42,497 nucleotides of DNA, taken from positions 1-42,497 of the IMG/VR virus record IMGVR_UViG_3300045996_000560, one strand, 5' to 3'. The notes under the pieces were generated by a model, which worked only from the letters and a program-made list of their open reading frames with translations, made no database searches and had not been told where the DNA came from. The DNA comes from a virus. A program made the position numbers and the translations under genes. This document shows positions 1-8,307 of this stretch, in pieces; the stretch's first letter is position 1, and every line of letters starts with the position of its first letter.

Positions 1-127
1 GGATGATCGGCATACCAGCCAGACGCGCGCCCTTTTGGAAGGGAACGAGGCCAACCAGAACGTCCGAAGCCGCGGCCGCCGTGATAGCGGTTGAGAAGCG
101 GTTTGCACGTACAGCGCCGGAAGTGTC
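1..127. repeat. Terminal direct repeat, left copy
   Basis: These 127 bases are identical to 42371-42497. Reading through the join restores one uninterrupted gene of 158 codons, so the repeat marks a circular or circularly permuted genome of 42,370 bp. A length of exactly 127 is a common k-mer size in short-read assembly, so it is more likely an assembly overlap than a physical terminal repeat. That origin is inference. Confidence 0.95.
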
Positions 128-202
128 GCGCTTTACGGTGCGGAAGTCTGCTGCGGTGCCAGCGAAGCCGGATGCAACATAGGTGGGAAGGGTGAGTGTC
201 AT
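1..202 (-). CDS. Capsid-associated protein, N-terminal part (continues at 42370)
   Basis: This is the start of a 158-residue gene that crosses the circle join. The ATG is at 202, with AGGAG eight bases upstream. The frame stays open to base 1 and continues at 42370 down to the stop at 42096. The protein begins MTLTLPTYVASGF and has no recognisable catalytic motif. It lies 15 bases after the capsid gene and before the adaptor gene, where podoviruses often keep a head decoration or head-completion protein. That role is inferred from position only. Bases 1-127 are also present as 42371-42497, so part of the gene appears twice in this linear window. Confidence 0.85.
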   Translation of the reverse strand, partial: MTLTLPTYVASGFAGTAADFRTVKRDTSGAVRANRFSTAITAAAASDVLVGLVPFQKGARLAGMPII

Positions 203-217
203 TGTGGTTTCTCCTGA

Positions 218-1348
218 TTACGAGTGAGCAGCGGCATAAGCGCCGATGACGTGGCAACCAATATCCAGACCGTTGTTCGGCTGGCATTTTTTCAGGCCGT
301 ACAGGAGTTCAAAGCCGAGGCCTTTGTACTTCTTGTAGTCCTTCATTTGGTCGATGATCTTCATCGGAACGTCGTCATCAGACGGACGGCCGCCGTAGGG
401 CGATGCGAAGGTCAGCGCGTTCTTGCCAACCAGCACGTTACGGCGAACGGTCGTGATGACCGCCGAAGTCGAGCTGTTTGCACCTTGTGCCACGCGAGGA
501 TGGCTCAAGATGTTCACGTTGCCGTATTTACCCACGACGCGGAGCTTGTTGTTGAACTTCGGCGCGTTGTCGAAGTTGTTCTTCAAGCCGGCCTCAAGGC
601 GCGCCAGTTCGATGGCGTTCCATTGAATTGCCGAGGTCGTGTCGATCATCAGGTCGGTGACGCAGTACGGATGGAGGTACAGGTCAAAGGTGCCGTCAGA
701 CAGGGGCTCGATGGGCTGCTCGGAAACTGCGTTCAGTTCCAGAGCGTAGTCGATCAGCTGCAGCGTCATCTTGTCCGCGGAGGTCAGAGCCTCGTCGGTA
801 GCTGCGGCTGCTGCGCGGTTCACACGGCCGGTCGAGGGCGCAACGGGGGTGTTGTGGCCTTGGACGTGGAGTTTACGCGCGGTGCTGTCGTAGGTCGTGC
901 CGTTGATCGTGAACGAGGTGGGGTTCACGCCAGCGAGTTGCTGGAACACACCGGTGTCAACCAGTTCGGCTGCGCGGTTCGGAATGACTTCCTTTGCGGC
1001 CTTTTCCATGTTGACTTTGGTGCGCTGCGGCTCGATGCCCGAGACGGGGATCAGGATCGCATCGCGGCTTTCGTTCATGACGATATCAAAATAGCCCAGG
1101 TCGAGCGACTTCTCGTTGCCGTCAAGCGTACCGCCTTCACCCTGCGGGTGGCCGGTCATCTTGCCGATGTAGTCATAGCGGAGAGAGCCGCCTTTGTTGT
1201 CTTTGCCGAGCAGTTCGTCGGGGAAATAGACGGCGCCCTTGTCGAAGCAGCGACCGAGAGCGGTTTGTTGACCGACGTTCAGCCAGCCGGTTTTTTCCCA
1301 ACGGGCGACTGTTAACGGATCGGTTGAAAGCATGGGGGTAGAGGACAT
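218..1348 (-). CDS. Major capsid protein
   Basis: This 376-residue protein should form the head shell. It follows the scaffold gene in a portal-scaffold-capsid order and has the length and composition of a capsid subunit. The stretch around residues 80-140 (LDLGYFDIVMNESRDAI, then a charged helix) resembles the N4-gp56/DUF4043 capsid family; that match is from memory. The ATG at 1348 has GGAG seven bases upstream. An out-of-frame ATG sits five bases earlier and is not used. Unusually for a late operon, 428 non-coding bases lie between the scaffold stop and this start. The 158-residue gene begins 15 bases after its stop. Confidence 0.88.
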   Translation of the reverse strand: MSSTPMLSTDPLTVARWEKTGWLNVGQQTALGRCFDKGAVYFPDELLGKDNKGGSLRYDYIGKMTGHPQGEGGTLDGNEKSLDLGYFDIVMNESRDAILIPVSGIEPQRTKVNMEKAAKEVIPNRAAELVDTGVFQQLAGVNPTSFTINGTTYDSTARKLHVQGHNTPVAPSTGRVNRAAAAATDEALTSADKMTLQLIDYALELNAVSEQPIEPLSDGTFDLYLHPYCVTDLMIDTTSAIQWNAIELARLEAGLKNNFDNAPKFNNKLRVVGKYGNVNILSHPRVAQGANSSTSAVITTVRRNVLVGKNALTFASPYGGRPSDDDVPMKIIDQMKDYKKYKGLGFELLYGLKKCQPNNGLDIGCHVIGAYAAAHS

Positions 1349-1776
1349 GGCATTACTCCATTTGATTGATTGAAAAGATTGTTCGGATCAATCGTTCGGA
1401 GTTCTGCGCACCGTGAATGGGGTGGAACCATCTGCCTTTTGCGGTAGCGACACCGTTTGAACGAATAGGCATGTATCGGCTTGCCAGCCCTACTCCGTCA
1501 GCGGGAGCGAACGCTATTACATTTAGCGTGGAACAGTTCGTTAAAATTCTGCAAGAAATATTTTTGAGGGCGAGAGATGCGCGGGTTCGAAACCGCGCTT
1601 TAGGGAGGTAATGTGGCCTTTACCCGATCCCAACACCAAGCCCACTGGGCCTGCATAGCCATGTGCGTGTTCTAATCCACGCCGATCTCTCATAACTCAA
1701 TCAGGGTGAGCGGCGCCGGATTTACCCGGCTTTCGTCGTGACAAAACGAAATCCCGTGTGGGAACCGCCCAAAACT
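1349..1776. other. 428-bp non-coding gap between scaffold and capsid genes
   Basis: No credible gene is seen on either strand; the 64-codon plus-strand frame at 1417-1611 has no ribosome binding site and runs against the operon. The gap holds a 120-base element closed by a perfect 7-bp stem (1572-1691). It also holds a small GC hairpin at 1715-1730 (GCCGG, six-base loop, CCGGC) without a following T run on the minus strand. Only the last bases before 1348 serve the capsid gene as its ribosome binding site. I see no clear sigma70 promoter. Confidence 0.6.
1572..1691 (-). ncRNA. Possible structured RNA, cloverleaf-like
   Basis: On the minus strand GAGAGAT (1691-1685) pairs perfectly with ATCTCTC (1578-1572). 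Inside this closing stem are two perfect hairpins. One is GCGTG/CACGC (1682-1665) with an 8-base loop, two bases from the closing stem. The other is GCGCGG/CCGCGC (1598-1579) with an 8-base loop containing TTCGAA, directly against the stem. The layout mimics the acceptor, D and T arms of a tRNA. The total is 120 bases, the loops are 8 rather than 7 bases, the D loop lacks GG, no anticodon arm is clear, and the 3' end is GCCC, not CCA. It is therefore not a normal tRNA. A late-operon RNA, a leader structure or a decayed tRNA are all possible. Confidence 0.4.
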
Positions 1777-2739
1777 TTATCCTTCAAACCCCTTCGACGC
1801 GTTCTCCCATTGCTGGAACTGCTCGGGGCCGAGGGCTGCAATCTCCGAAAACTTCATCTTGGATACCGCGTCTTTCGACAGCGGAGCGGGTGCGCCTTTG
1901 CCGCCGGCCGACAGGGACGAGCCGGACTTCTGCTTGTTTGCGGCGATCTTGGCGATAGAGGGCTTGGCAGCGGGCGTGTCTGCGGGCGGCGCTTCAACGG
2001 GTTTCGGCTGGTAGCCCCATTCGTTCTTGGTCTTGTGGTACATGTATTCGATGGGGTCATAGCCCTGCGTCACCGCGCTGGCCGAGATTTTGAAAATCTG
2101 CATCTGCACGGCTTTACTGAGTGCCTCGCCCTGCAGTTCAGGGTTCACGACTTGCAGGCTGCGGGCGATGGTCGCAAAAGCGTGATCGCGCACGTCTGCA
2201 TAATCCGGCTGCGTGGGGGCGAACTTGCGCTCGTAGTCCTCAAGCTCGCGCGTGGCTTCGGCCTTGTTGCGCTCGAATGCCTTTTCCTGCTCGGTCTTTT
2301 CTTTCCATGCCTTCACGTCTTCGATGTTTTTGGCGAGTTCTTGCGCTTTGCGGTCGGTGTCGCGGCTTTTCCATTCAAGCCATGCCTCAAAGTTCGTGTT
2401 CTTGTCGGGCTCAGCATCCACCGCGGCCGCGGGCTTGGGCGCATCAACAGGCTTCGGCTGGCGGGCTTCGGCAAGCTGGCGTTCGAGGTCGGCTGCGCGT
2501 TTGTCGGCCGCGGCTTTCTCTCGGCGCATACGGGCAAAGTCCGCATCGGTGGGCTTGGCGACCTCTTCAGGGGTAGCTACTTGGGGCTTTTCCGCCTCAA
2601 CAAGTACCTTTTCATCCTCAACTTGTGGCTCTTCGGCCTCAAGTAGCGGCTTTTCCTCGGGTTCGGTCGCTGGCAACGGCGTACCGTCGCGCTCTGCGAT
2701 TTTCTCGTCAATTTCCTTGATTGCGTCGATTAGAGCCAT
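1777..2739 (-). CDS. Scaffolding protein
   Basis: This 320-residue protein should act inside the procapsid to guide shell assembly around the portal. It lies between portal and capsid genes. It is very rich in Glu, Lys, Ala and Gln, has long predicted helices and a coiled-coil-like middle (about residues 60-190), a Pro/Ala-rich N-terminal third and no enzyme motif, as is usual for scaffolds. The start chosen is ATG at 2739, eight bases after AGGAG. A GTG three codons earlier (2748) overlaps that ribosome binding site and is less likely. Confidence 0.8.
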   Translation of the reverse strand: MALIDAIKEIDEKIAERDGTPLPATEPEEKPLLEAEEPQVEDEKVLVEAEKPQVATPEEVAKPTDADFARMRREKAAADKRAADLERQLAEARQPKPVDAPKPAAAVDAEPDKNTNFEAWLEWKSRDTDRKAQELAKNIEDVKAWKEKTEQEKAFERNKAEATRELEDYERKFAPTQPDYADVRDHAFATIARSLQVVNPELQGEALSKAVQMQIFKISASAVTQGYDPIEYMYHKTKNEWGYQPKPVEAPPADTPAAKPSIAKIAANKQKSGSSLSAGGKGAPAPLSKDAVSKMKFSEIAALGPEQFQQWENASKGFEG

Positions 2740-2759
2740 GAGTGTCACTCCTCTGGGGG

Positions 2760-4910
2760 TTATGAATTAGGGGTAGGTGCGGCTTTCGGTTCAGGCTTAC
2801 CAAATGCCTCTTTGGGGTTGGCCTTGGCAAACTGTGTCTCGGTGTCTTTCGCCTGCGCTTGTTCGAGTTTCAGCGTGGCGTCGGCGTTCTTCTGCTGGAC
2901 GGTGGCGCGCTCGGTGGGGATCTTCGCCTGTGTCAGCGCGGTTTCGGCTTCGGCTTTGACGGCCTCTTTGGATAGCTTCTCGGCCTGTTTGACGAGCAAC
3001 TGCACCTGTGCCGCGGTCATGCCGTTGGTGAGTTCCTGCACCTGTGCTTCCAGCTGCTTCACATACGCCGGGTCAACCTGTGCCTCGCCCGTGATGGACG
3101 CAATGAATTTCTGGCGGTCTTCTTGGTTCATGTTCATGTGCTTGGCAGCCATGGCGTAACACGCGTCAGCCTTGGCCATCTGCTGTGCCATGAGGTACTT
3201 GTCGCCCATCTGCGTGAACACAGCGGCCATCTCGGCGCGTTCCTCGGGCGTCTCGGGCGCTTCCTCGATCGACACGTCAAACGACGGCTCAAGATGACGC
3301 GCCTGAATGGCCATGTGCATCTGCTCGCTGTCGTCGCCCGTCAGGCGGAACATCTCGCCCTCGTTGTTCTGTGCATAGACCCTCATCAGGTCAAGCATCA
3401 TCTCGGCGTGTTCTTTCTGGCAGAGGGATATGCTGTCTACGTAACAAGCCAAACTCGATACCACCTGTCTGATGCGTTGGCGTTGAAGCATCGCTGTGTC
3501 GAGCTTGTTTTCGGAGGAGCCCAAGAACGACTTGTCGATACCAGCGACCTCGGAAATTGCCGAACCGGCCAGTTGAATAAGCTGCTCATACCCGGTCGGC
3601 TGGAAGGCCAGACGCTTGGGCATAATTTTGTTGCCCGACACGGCACCGTCTCGAACAACGCACACGCTGTCAGTTCTTGCATATTGCTCCTCGAATTCTT
3701 CAATGTCCTCCACCGCGTCACTCTCAAGGATCACACCGCCCTTGGAGTTTACCGCGATGACGAAGATCAGTTCGGTCAGGAATTTGTTGTAATATTTCTG
3801 CGGCTCCATCATGGGATTGACGAGGCCTGTCCAGATTTTGTTTTTCGCGTCGTATTTGCCGGTCTTTACCTTGCGGGTAAAGCCCTGGTGAATGGATTTG
3901 AACGCCTTGAAGCACTTATCGCCCGAGCATACCGCGGTGTAAAACACCTTCCGGCGGAACTGTTCGGGCTTGATGAAATCACCGAAAATCTCCACCAGTT
4001 TGGTCTTGGTCTTTTCAGAGAACGCGAGAATATCCGCGCGCGGGTCAAAGTCCTCGTCGTCGGCTTCGTTCGCAATAGCCTCAAGCGCCATCTGCGCGCC
4101 CATCTGGCTATCCGGCGAGGTCAGGGTATAGAGGGGATTGTCAGCACGATAGAACGGCTCGATATCGTACCACTGATAGAAGTCCACATAGACCGTGTTC
4201 TCGGCCTTGGAGCACCATTCGTATTTGATGCGGTCGTAGGATCCGCCGAGGTTGTCACTGGCTTGGTAATCCGTGCCGCCCTTGTCGGTTTCGGACTGGA
4301 AATCTTCCTCGGTGCTGTCGGAGAACAGTTCGAGCGCCTCGGTCAGGTCGTATTCCTTGCGGATGTTGTCCCAACGGCGGTCGCGGAGGTTGGTCTGGCG
4401 CGCTGCGGGGTCGTAGGAATACGTATCGAGGTCAACCTGCGCCATGAGGACTTCGCCGTTCGCACTGGTCGAGGCGTATCCCTCGCCGTAGGACAGGTCT
4501 GTTTCCGTCACGCCAAGCCCGCAGGTGATCAAATCACCGTCCTGCTGCGTCTCGACCTGCGGAGCGTTCATTCTCTCGCGGCAGTGGTCAGACAGGACGT
4601 TGCAATACTTCGAGTAAAACTGCTGCGGTTGCAGTTCTTGAACACGTGCAACGTAAATCGGCTTACGGCGGTTCTGGGCGAGAAAGCCCACAACGGCATT
4701 CGTGTACGTGGCAAGCTGGTTGAACTGCACCGTGGCGCGTTTCTTCTGGCCATTCACGTCACGGAACTGAATTTTATCCTGATAGCTTTCGTAATCGCCC
4801 GCATCGAATGCCCGGCACTTGGCGGTGTTCGCCCGTTGTGCGGAAAGTCCCTGATTGGCTTGTTTCAGGTGCTTTTTAAGCTGTTCGGTGATTTGGGCTT
4901 TGGTTTTCAA
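2760..4910 (-). CDS. Portal protein, P22 type
   Basis: This 716-residue protein should form the dodecameric ring through which DNA is packaged and ejected. Its length fits the P22 gp1 family. Its N-terminal region (residues about 40-115, including the VNGQKKRATVQFNQL and FLAQNRRKP stretches) is of the kind seen at the start of P22-like portals. The last 120 residues are rich in Ala, Gln, Lys and Glu and look like the long helical barrel. The start is a TTG at 4910 that shares bases with the TGA of the preceding gene (TTGA), implying translational coupling; no strong separate ribosome binding site is visible. Confidence 0.88.
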   Translation of the reverse strand: MKTKAQITEQLKKHLKQANQGLSAQRANTAKCRAFDAGDYESYQDKIQFRDVNGQKKRATVQFNQLATYTNAVVGFLAQNRRKPIYVARVQELQPQQFYSKYCNVLSDHCRERMNAPQVETQQDGDLITCGLGVTETDLSYGEGYASTSANGEVLMAQVDLDTYSYDPAARQTNLRDRRWDNIRKEYDLTEALELFSDSTEEDFQSETDKGGTDYQASDNLGGSYDRIKYEWCSKAENTVYVDFYQWYDIEPFYRADNPLYTLTSPDSQMGAQMALEAIANEADDEDFDPRADILAFSEKTKTKLVEIFGDFIKPEQFRRKVFYTAVCSGDKCFKAFKSIHQGFTRKVKTGKYDAKNKIWTGLVNPMMEPQKYYNKFLTELIFVIAVNSKGGVILESDAVEDIEEFEEQYARTDSVCVVRDGAVSGNKIMPKRLAFQPTGYEQLIQLAGSAISEVAGIDKSFLGSSENKLDTAMLQRQRIRQVVSSLACYVDSISLCQKEHAEMMLDLMRVYAQNNEGEMFRLTGDDSEQMHMAIQARHLEPSFDVSIEEAPETPEERAEMAAVFTQMGDKYLMAQQMAKADACYAMAAKHMNMNQEDRQKFIASITGEAQVDPAYVKQLEAQVQELTNGMTAAQVQLLVKQAEKLSKEAVKAEAETALTQAKIPTERATVQQKNADATLKLEQAQAKDTETQFAKANPKEAFGKPEPKAAPTPNS

Positions 4911-5497
4911 CGAACCGAACCACGTTTCAGTTCAAGGATTTCCTCGTGTGACAAGTCCTCGGTCGGCATCGACGTGCGCCCCATCAGGAGCATCGCGCAT
5001 TGCTTGAGCGTGGAGAGGGGCATCTTCATATTCCCGCTGTCCTCGCGCTTACCGTTGCGGATGTGCCAGTATTCCGGCGTCAGGGCGACGATCTGCAGGC
5101 CGCGGTCGGTGAACAGGCGCAGGGCTTCGGTGACGTTCTCGGGGGTGCACATGGTGACGGCGGGCTTTGCAGCGATAAGCGCATCAGTATGCACGGCGAG
5201 CATCTCGGGCGGGTAGGTCTTACCTTCGGATGAGGCGATAACCTCGGCTACCGTGGGGGCTTCATCAGCCACCTCAGCCACAGGATCAGCAGCAGGCGCG
5301 TCGTCAAGTTCTTCACGGGGTGCCTCGCGGAGTGCGTATTCCGCGCTCTTGTATTCGTTGTAAACAGCCTGCGCAGCAGGATTTTCCGCATTCGCCGCGT
5401 CAATCTTCTCGCGCAGTTTCGCCGCGCCGATGTTCGGATGATACGCCAAGCCCATATCGTCGGCTTGGGCTTTTAGGTCTTTCAGTTCTTGGGACAT
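4907..5497 (-). CDS. HeH/LEM-like domain protein
   Basis: This 196-residue protein sits between terL and portal. Residues about 4-32 (LKAQADDMGLAYHPNIGAAK, then LREKI) fit the HeH/LEM or SAP-like helix-extended-helix fold often found in phage head-region genes and thought to bind DNA. A Glu/Asp/Ala/Pro linker follows (about 45-85). A compact C-terminal part (about 95-190) contains a VTMCTPENVTEALRLFTDRG segment. The ATG at 5497 has GGAG six bases upstream. Its role in the virion is unknown. Confidence 0.8.
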   Translation of the reverse strand: MSQELKDLKAQADDMGLAYHPNIGAAKLREKIDAANAENPAAQAVYNEYKSAEYALREAPREELDDAPAADPVAEVADEAPTVAEVIASSEGKTYPPEMLAVHTDALIAAKPAVTMCTPENVTEALRLFTDRGLQIVALTPEYWHIRNGKREDSGNMKMPLSTLKQCAMLLMGRTSMPTEDLSHEEILELKRGSVR

Positions 5498-5567
5498 GTC
5501 ACGCTCCGGTAATTGAACCATTTGGGTAATTTTACCCTTGGCCGATTCCGCACGTAAAACAGTTTTA

Positions 5568-7130
5568 TCAGCAATCTTCCCATGACCTCGGTGCGCGCGT
5601 TCCACGTGAAACCGTTTTCTTCCTCGGCCACAGCAAAGGCATGTCGGGTTCAAGCAGCCTCGCAAGCGCATCGAGCATGTCGTCGTGGATAGACACGGGA
5701 AATCCCATGTATTCCTGCTCGATGAACACCTGCACCAAATCCTCGGTTTTGCCGTCGTATCCGGTATAATGGAGCGTCCTCGGCAGGATGATCCGCTTCT
5801 GCTCAAAATACGGTATCAGCCGCTTAATCCGGTCGTTCTTCGCCGTCTGCCCGCCGACTTCCTTGATCTCGAAACGGTAATTCTGCCGAACCTGCTCGGC
5901 CTTGATGTGCTCGATATCCCCGTCCTTGCCGTATTTCTCATATCGGGTTTCAACGGGGTCATACTTGCGGTGCCAGTCCATCAGCCTCTGGGTGCGTTGT
6001 ACGAGGTTGAGCCGGTCGCGCAGAATATCAAGCACATACACCCGATTATCCGACGCCAGCCCCACAACCCACATCGCCGTGTAATCGCTGGTTTTCTTCT
6101 TCGCACTCGCGGGGTCTGCCAGCAGGTACGTGTTCATGCCCTTCCACGACACGCCGCTATGTCGGTCTTCTACCCATTCGCGTTTGAAGCCTTGGGTTTC
6201 GTCGCCTTTGGGATCCATCAGCATTTGGCACGCGAATGTGTAGGGGCCATAGTCTCTCCTTTTCTCGGCTAAAGTTTCAGGTGATAGGAACACCGGCTCC
6301 CCGTCCATAGTCCCATCATGTGTTGCGGGGTGCAGGCGGGGCTTTGCGGTGCCTCGGGCTATCAGGGTGCGGTATGCGTCGTTAAAGTGATAGCGTGTGC
6401 CTACGAAGCGCCTGTAACCGCCATCCGTGCCGAGCGCGAAACTCACCTCGACCATGGAGAGCGTTTTCTTCATCATCTCCGGTGTTCCGACGCTGTCCGG
6501 CACCACAATGTCGTCGTAAACCAAGTCGGTGAAGTGCTTGGAAATAGGCTGGCCTTCCACCACGCCCCACGCCTCGACGGTGCTCTCCTTCGGGTTGCCC
6601 TTGCGCCTCACGACGAGCCCGTCATCCTCTGACCACTTAGGCGCGTCCTTGTGGGGGTTTTCCCAAATGATATCGGGGAATAACTCCTGCAGCACCTCGT
6701 TCTGTTCAAACTCCATTTTGATCTGACGAAGGAACTGCTTGGCCAGCGGGCGGGTGTGACTGAATATCCCGATGGTGCATTCGCGGTCAAATATCGGGTC
6801 ATCACCGTGCGATGCGAGGATGCGCTGAATGGAGTAACCGAATGTGACGATGGTGGATTTATAGTGTTCACGCGCCCATAGGTCGAGGTGTCCGTCCGGG
6901 CTGTCTTGGACTTCTTTGCAGCGGTCGAACAGGAACTGCCGCTCGATATCAGGCCTTCTCAGTACCTTTGTCAGCAGGAAGAACAGGTCCGTCCGTGCCA
7001 GATACCGGCAAAGCGTTCGCTGTTCCTCGGCTGGCAATTCGGGAATTAATTTCTCCCATAAGTGCTGGTAATCCTCGATGCTCTTGCACGATAGCCCCGC
7101 CATCTTTTCCGGTATGCTCGAACTTTCCAT
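5568..7130 (-). CDS. terL: Terminase large subunit
   Basis: This 520-residue motor pumps DNA into the prohead and cuts it. The ATPase domain has a variant Walker A, AREHYKST at residues 86-93, and a Walker B, LVYDDIVV, with acidic D206 and D207. The C-terminal nuclease has a first acidic site at D339 (LLADPASAKK), another near D368, and the HDDMLDAL segment near residue 490. The ATG at 7130 is preceded by AGGA five bases upstream. The gene begins 182 bases inside terS in another frame, and the N-terminal region that precedes Walker A in this family is all present, so the overlap looks genuine. No cos site was recognised. Confidence 0.95.
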   Translation of the reverse strand: MESSSIPEKMAGLSCKSIEDYQHLWEKLIPELPAEEQRTLCRYLARTDLFFLLTKVLRRPDIERQFLFDRCKEVQDSPDGHLDLWAREHYKSTIVTFGYSIQRILASHGDDPIFDRECTIGIFSHTRPLAKQFLRQIKMEFEQNEVLQELFPDIIWENPHKDAPKWSEDDGLVVRRKGNPKESTVEAWGVVEGQPISKHFTDLVYDDIVVPDSVGTPEMMKKTLSMVEVSFALGTDGGYRRFVGTRYHFNDAYRTLIARGTAKPRLHPATHDGTMDGEPVFLSPETLAEKRRDYGPYTFACQMLMDPKGDETQGFKREWVEDRHSGVSWKGMNTYLLADPASAKKKTSDYTAMWVVGLASDNRVYVLDILRDRLNLVQRTQRLMDWHRKYDPVETRYEKYGKDGDIEHIKAEQVRQNYRFEIKEVGGQTAKNDRIKRLIPYFEQKRIILPRTLHYTGYDGKTEDLVQVFIEQEYMGFPVSIHDDMLDALARLLEPDMPLLWPRKKTVSRGTRAPRSWEDC

Positions 7131-7503
7131 CTATCCTGTCACCGTATTTTTTGGGTTTCAGCTTCATGGCAAGCCATTTGCGGGACTCAACCATCAGGCG
7201 GGAACGATCAACCGTGTCACCTGTCACCGTTTCCCTGACACCATCCGCCTTCGTCGTGACCTTCTCCCCAAGGATGGGCGTATCAGCGATATCGCGAATT
7301 TCTTCCGCTAAAACATCGGCTTGGGCTTCGCGCGCACGTGCGTATTTCTCCTGAAACTCTGTGTTGTTGAAGAGCCAACGGTAAATCGTGCCTTGTGCCG
7401 GCATATCCTCATCTTTGGATATACTGAGCAAACTGCGCCCTTCGGCAATGCGGGCGCATATCTCATCGGCCATTTCAGGTGTGTAATCAGACGGTCGTGC
7501 CAT
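6949..7503 (-). CDS. terS: Terminase small subunit
   Basis: This 184-residue protein should recognise the packaging site and load TerL. The N-terminus (residues about 5-60) is a helix-turn-helix of the type seen in Sf6-like small terminases: EICARIAEGRSLLSISKDE, followed by a GTIYRWL recognition helix. A helical oligomerisation region follows (about 62-125). The tail is Gly/Ala/Pro-rich. AAGGAA precedes the ATG at 7503. Its last 182 bases also encode the first 60 residues of TerL in another frame, so the tail is probably free to vary. Confidence 0.88.
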   Translation of the reverse strand: MARPSDYTPEMADEICARIAEGRSLLSISKDEDMPAQGTIYRWLFNNTEFQEKYARAREAQADVLAEEIRDIADTPILGEKVTTKADGVRETVTGDTVDRSRLMVESRKWLAMKLKPKKYGDRIDGKFEHTGKDGGAIVQEHRGLPALMGEINSRIASRGTANALPVSGTDGPVLPADKGTEKA

Positions 7504-7554
7504 TGATTTCCTTCTTGCGATTTTACCAAACAGGCGGGAGGACGGTAAAACAGT

Positions 7555-7704
7555 TTATGCGTCAGGCTGTTCTTCCAGTGCCATTCCTAAATCTGCCAAC
7601 ATAAATCCGAGCGCCTGAAAAAAAATGTGCATCCCGTATTTATCGTTGATCTCATGCAAGGCCTTTTCGCATTCCTCGACGATTTTAACGTTGTCCTTTG
7701 TCAT
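7555..7704 (-). CDS. Small protein of unknown function, 49 aa
   Basis: This is a 49-residue ORF with AAGGAA eight bases before its ATG. The sequence begins MTKDNVKIVEECEKALHEIN and is amphipathic, probably two helices, with an acidic C-terminus. It is just upstream of terS in the same direction. A TTTTACC...GGTAAAA inverted repeat lies in the short space before terS. No family is recognised. Confidence 0.65.
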   Translation of the reverse strand: MTKDNVKIVEECEKALHEINDKYGMHIFFQALGFMLADLGMALEEQPDA

Positions 7705-7721
7705 CGTTTAGTTCCTTTCTG

Positions 7722-7934
7722 TTATGTCCACGGCAGTTCTATTTTGTGATGCCGCGTGGCTTTCATCACAATTTCTTTCAGAAGCGGTGCTGTCACCCAG
7801 TTCTTTTCCCCGAGATGGCGCACCCATGAAAGGATTTTTTCAGGCGTGTCCATCCGCTTAAGACTTATTTCGTAATTCTGACTCATGCTCTGATCTGAAA
7901 TTATCAGGTGGTTGTCTTCAATGTGAACCTTCAT
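7722..7934 (-). CDS. Small protein of unknown function, 70 aa
   Basis: The start chosen is the ATG at 7934 behind GGGGG, giving 70 residues (MKVHIEDNHLIISDQSM...). The first 25 residues look like beta strands, followed by a Trp-rich amphipathic helix (PEKILSWVRHLGEKNW) and a basic end. It overlaps the DnaB-N-like gene by 17 bases, so the two are probably made together. No family is recognised. Confidence 0.7.
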   Translation of the reverse strand: MKVHIEDNHLIISDQSMSQNYEISLKRMDTPEKILSWVRHLGEKNWVTAPLLKEIVMKATRHHKIELPWT

Positions 7935-8286
7935 ACTTACCCCCTTCGTGTTTGATAAAATCTTCCATGCTCTTCTGGTAGAATTTCGAATCTCTGACCG
8001 ATACATCAGCACTGCATACACAGTCATGGGACAGTAATAGCATCTTTCTACCCACCTCCTCTGATATCGACCATGGAGTAACGTCTATACCCTGTGCGCG
8101 CAGTTCTCTAGCTACACAGAAAACAGGGCGCAATTGCGGTGGAAAGTCATCTTTCGTCAGGGTGGTTCGATCAATATATCTGTTATCTATCAACATCATA
8201 CCGAGTAATTTTAACTGGTTGATGGTTTTGGCGTTGCTATCCATGCCGGCCATCCTTAACTCGAATGTATCGCTATCATTGTTCAT
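7918..8286 (-). CDS. Stand-alone DnaB N-terminal-domain-like protein
   Basis: This 122-residue protein resembles only the N-terminal helical domain of the replicative helicase DnaB. Residues about 24-80 hold LLGMMLIDNRYID, then a DDFPPQLRPVFCVARELRAQG segment, then DVTPWSISEEVGR. This order matches the DnaB family's 'first round of cleavage, deposit, next block' pattern of alternating helices. No RecA-type helicase domain follows, and none exists elsewhere in the window. In DnaB this domain forms the trimeric collar and contacts primase. A free copy could bind host helicase or primase; that is inference. GGGG sits just before the ATG, and a perfect hairpin lies upstream. Confidence 0.6.
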   Translation of the reverse strand: MNNDSDTFELRMAGMDSNAKTINQLKLLGMMLIDNRYIDRTTLTKDDFPPQLRPVFCVARELRAQGIDVTPWSISEEVGRKMLLLSHDCVCSADVSVRDSKFYQKSMEDFIKHEGGKYEGSH

Positions 8287-8307
8287 CCCCTACTTCTCCT
8301 CTGTTTG

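Noticed and set aside
1-127. A physical direct terminal repeat as in T7
   Set aside because: The length equals a standard assembly k-mer, the repeat is inside a gene, and the terminase type suggests headful packaging.
1572-1691. A tRNA gene before the capsid gene
   Set aside because: Acceptor-like, D-like and T-like arms can be drawn, but the length is 120, the loops have 8 bases, there is no GG in the D loop, no clear anticodon arm and no CCA. Kept only as a structured-RNA candidate.
3123-5216. A 697-codon open frame on the plus strand opposite the portal gene
   Set aside because: It is the shadow of the portal codon pattern. It has no ribosome binding site, runs against the operon and crosses into the neighbouring gene. 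Similar shadows lie opposite the capsid, terL, scaffold and glycosyltransferase genes.
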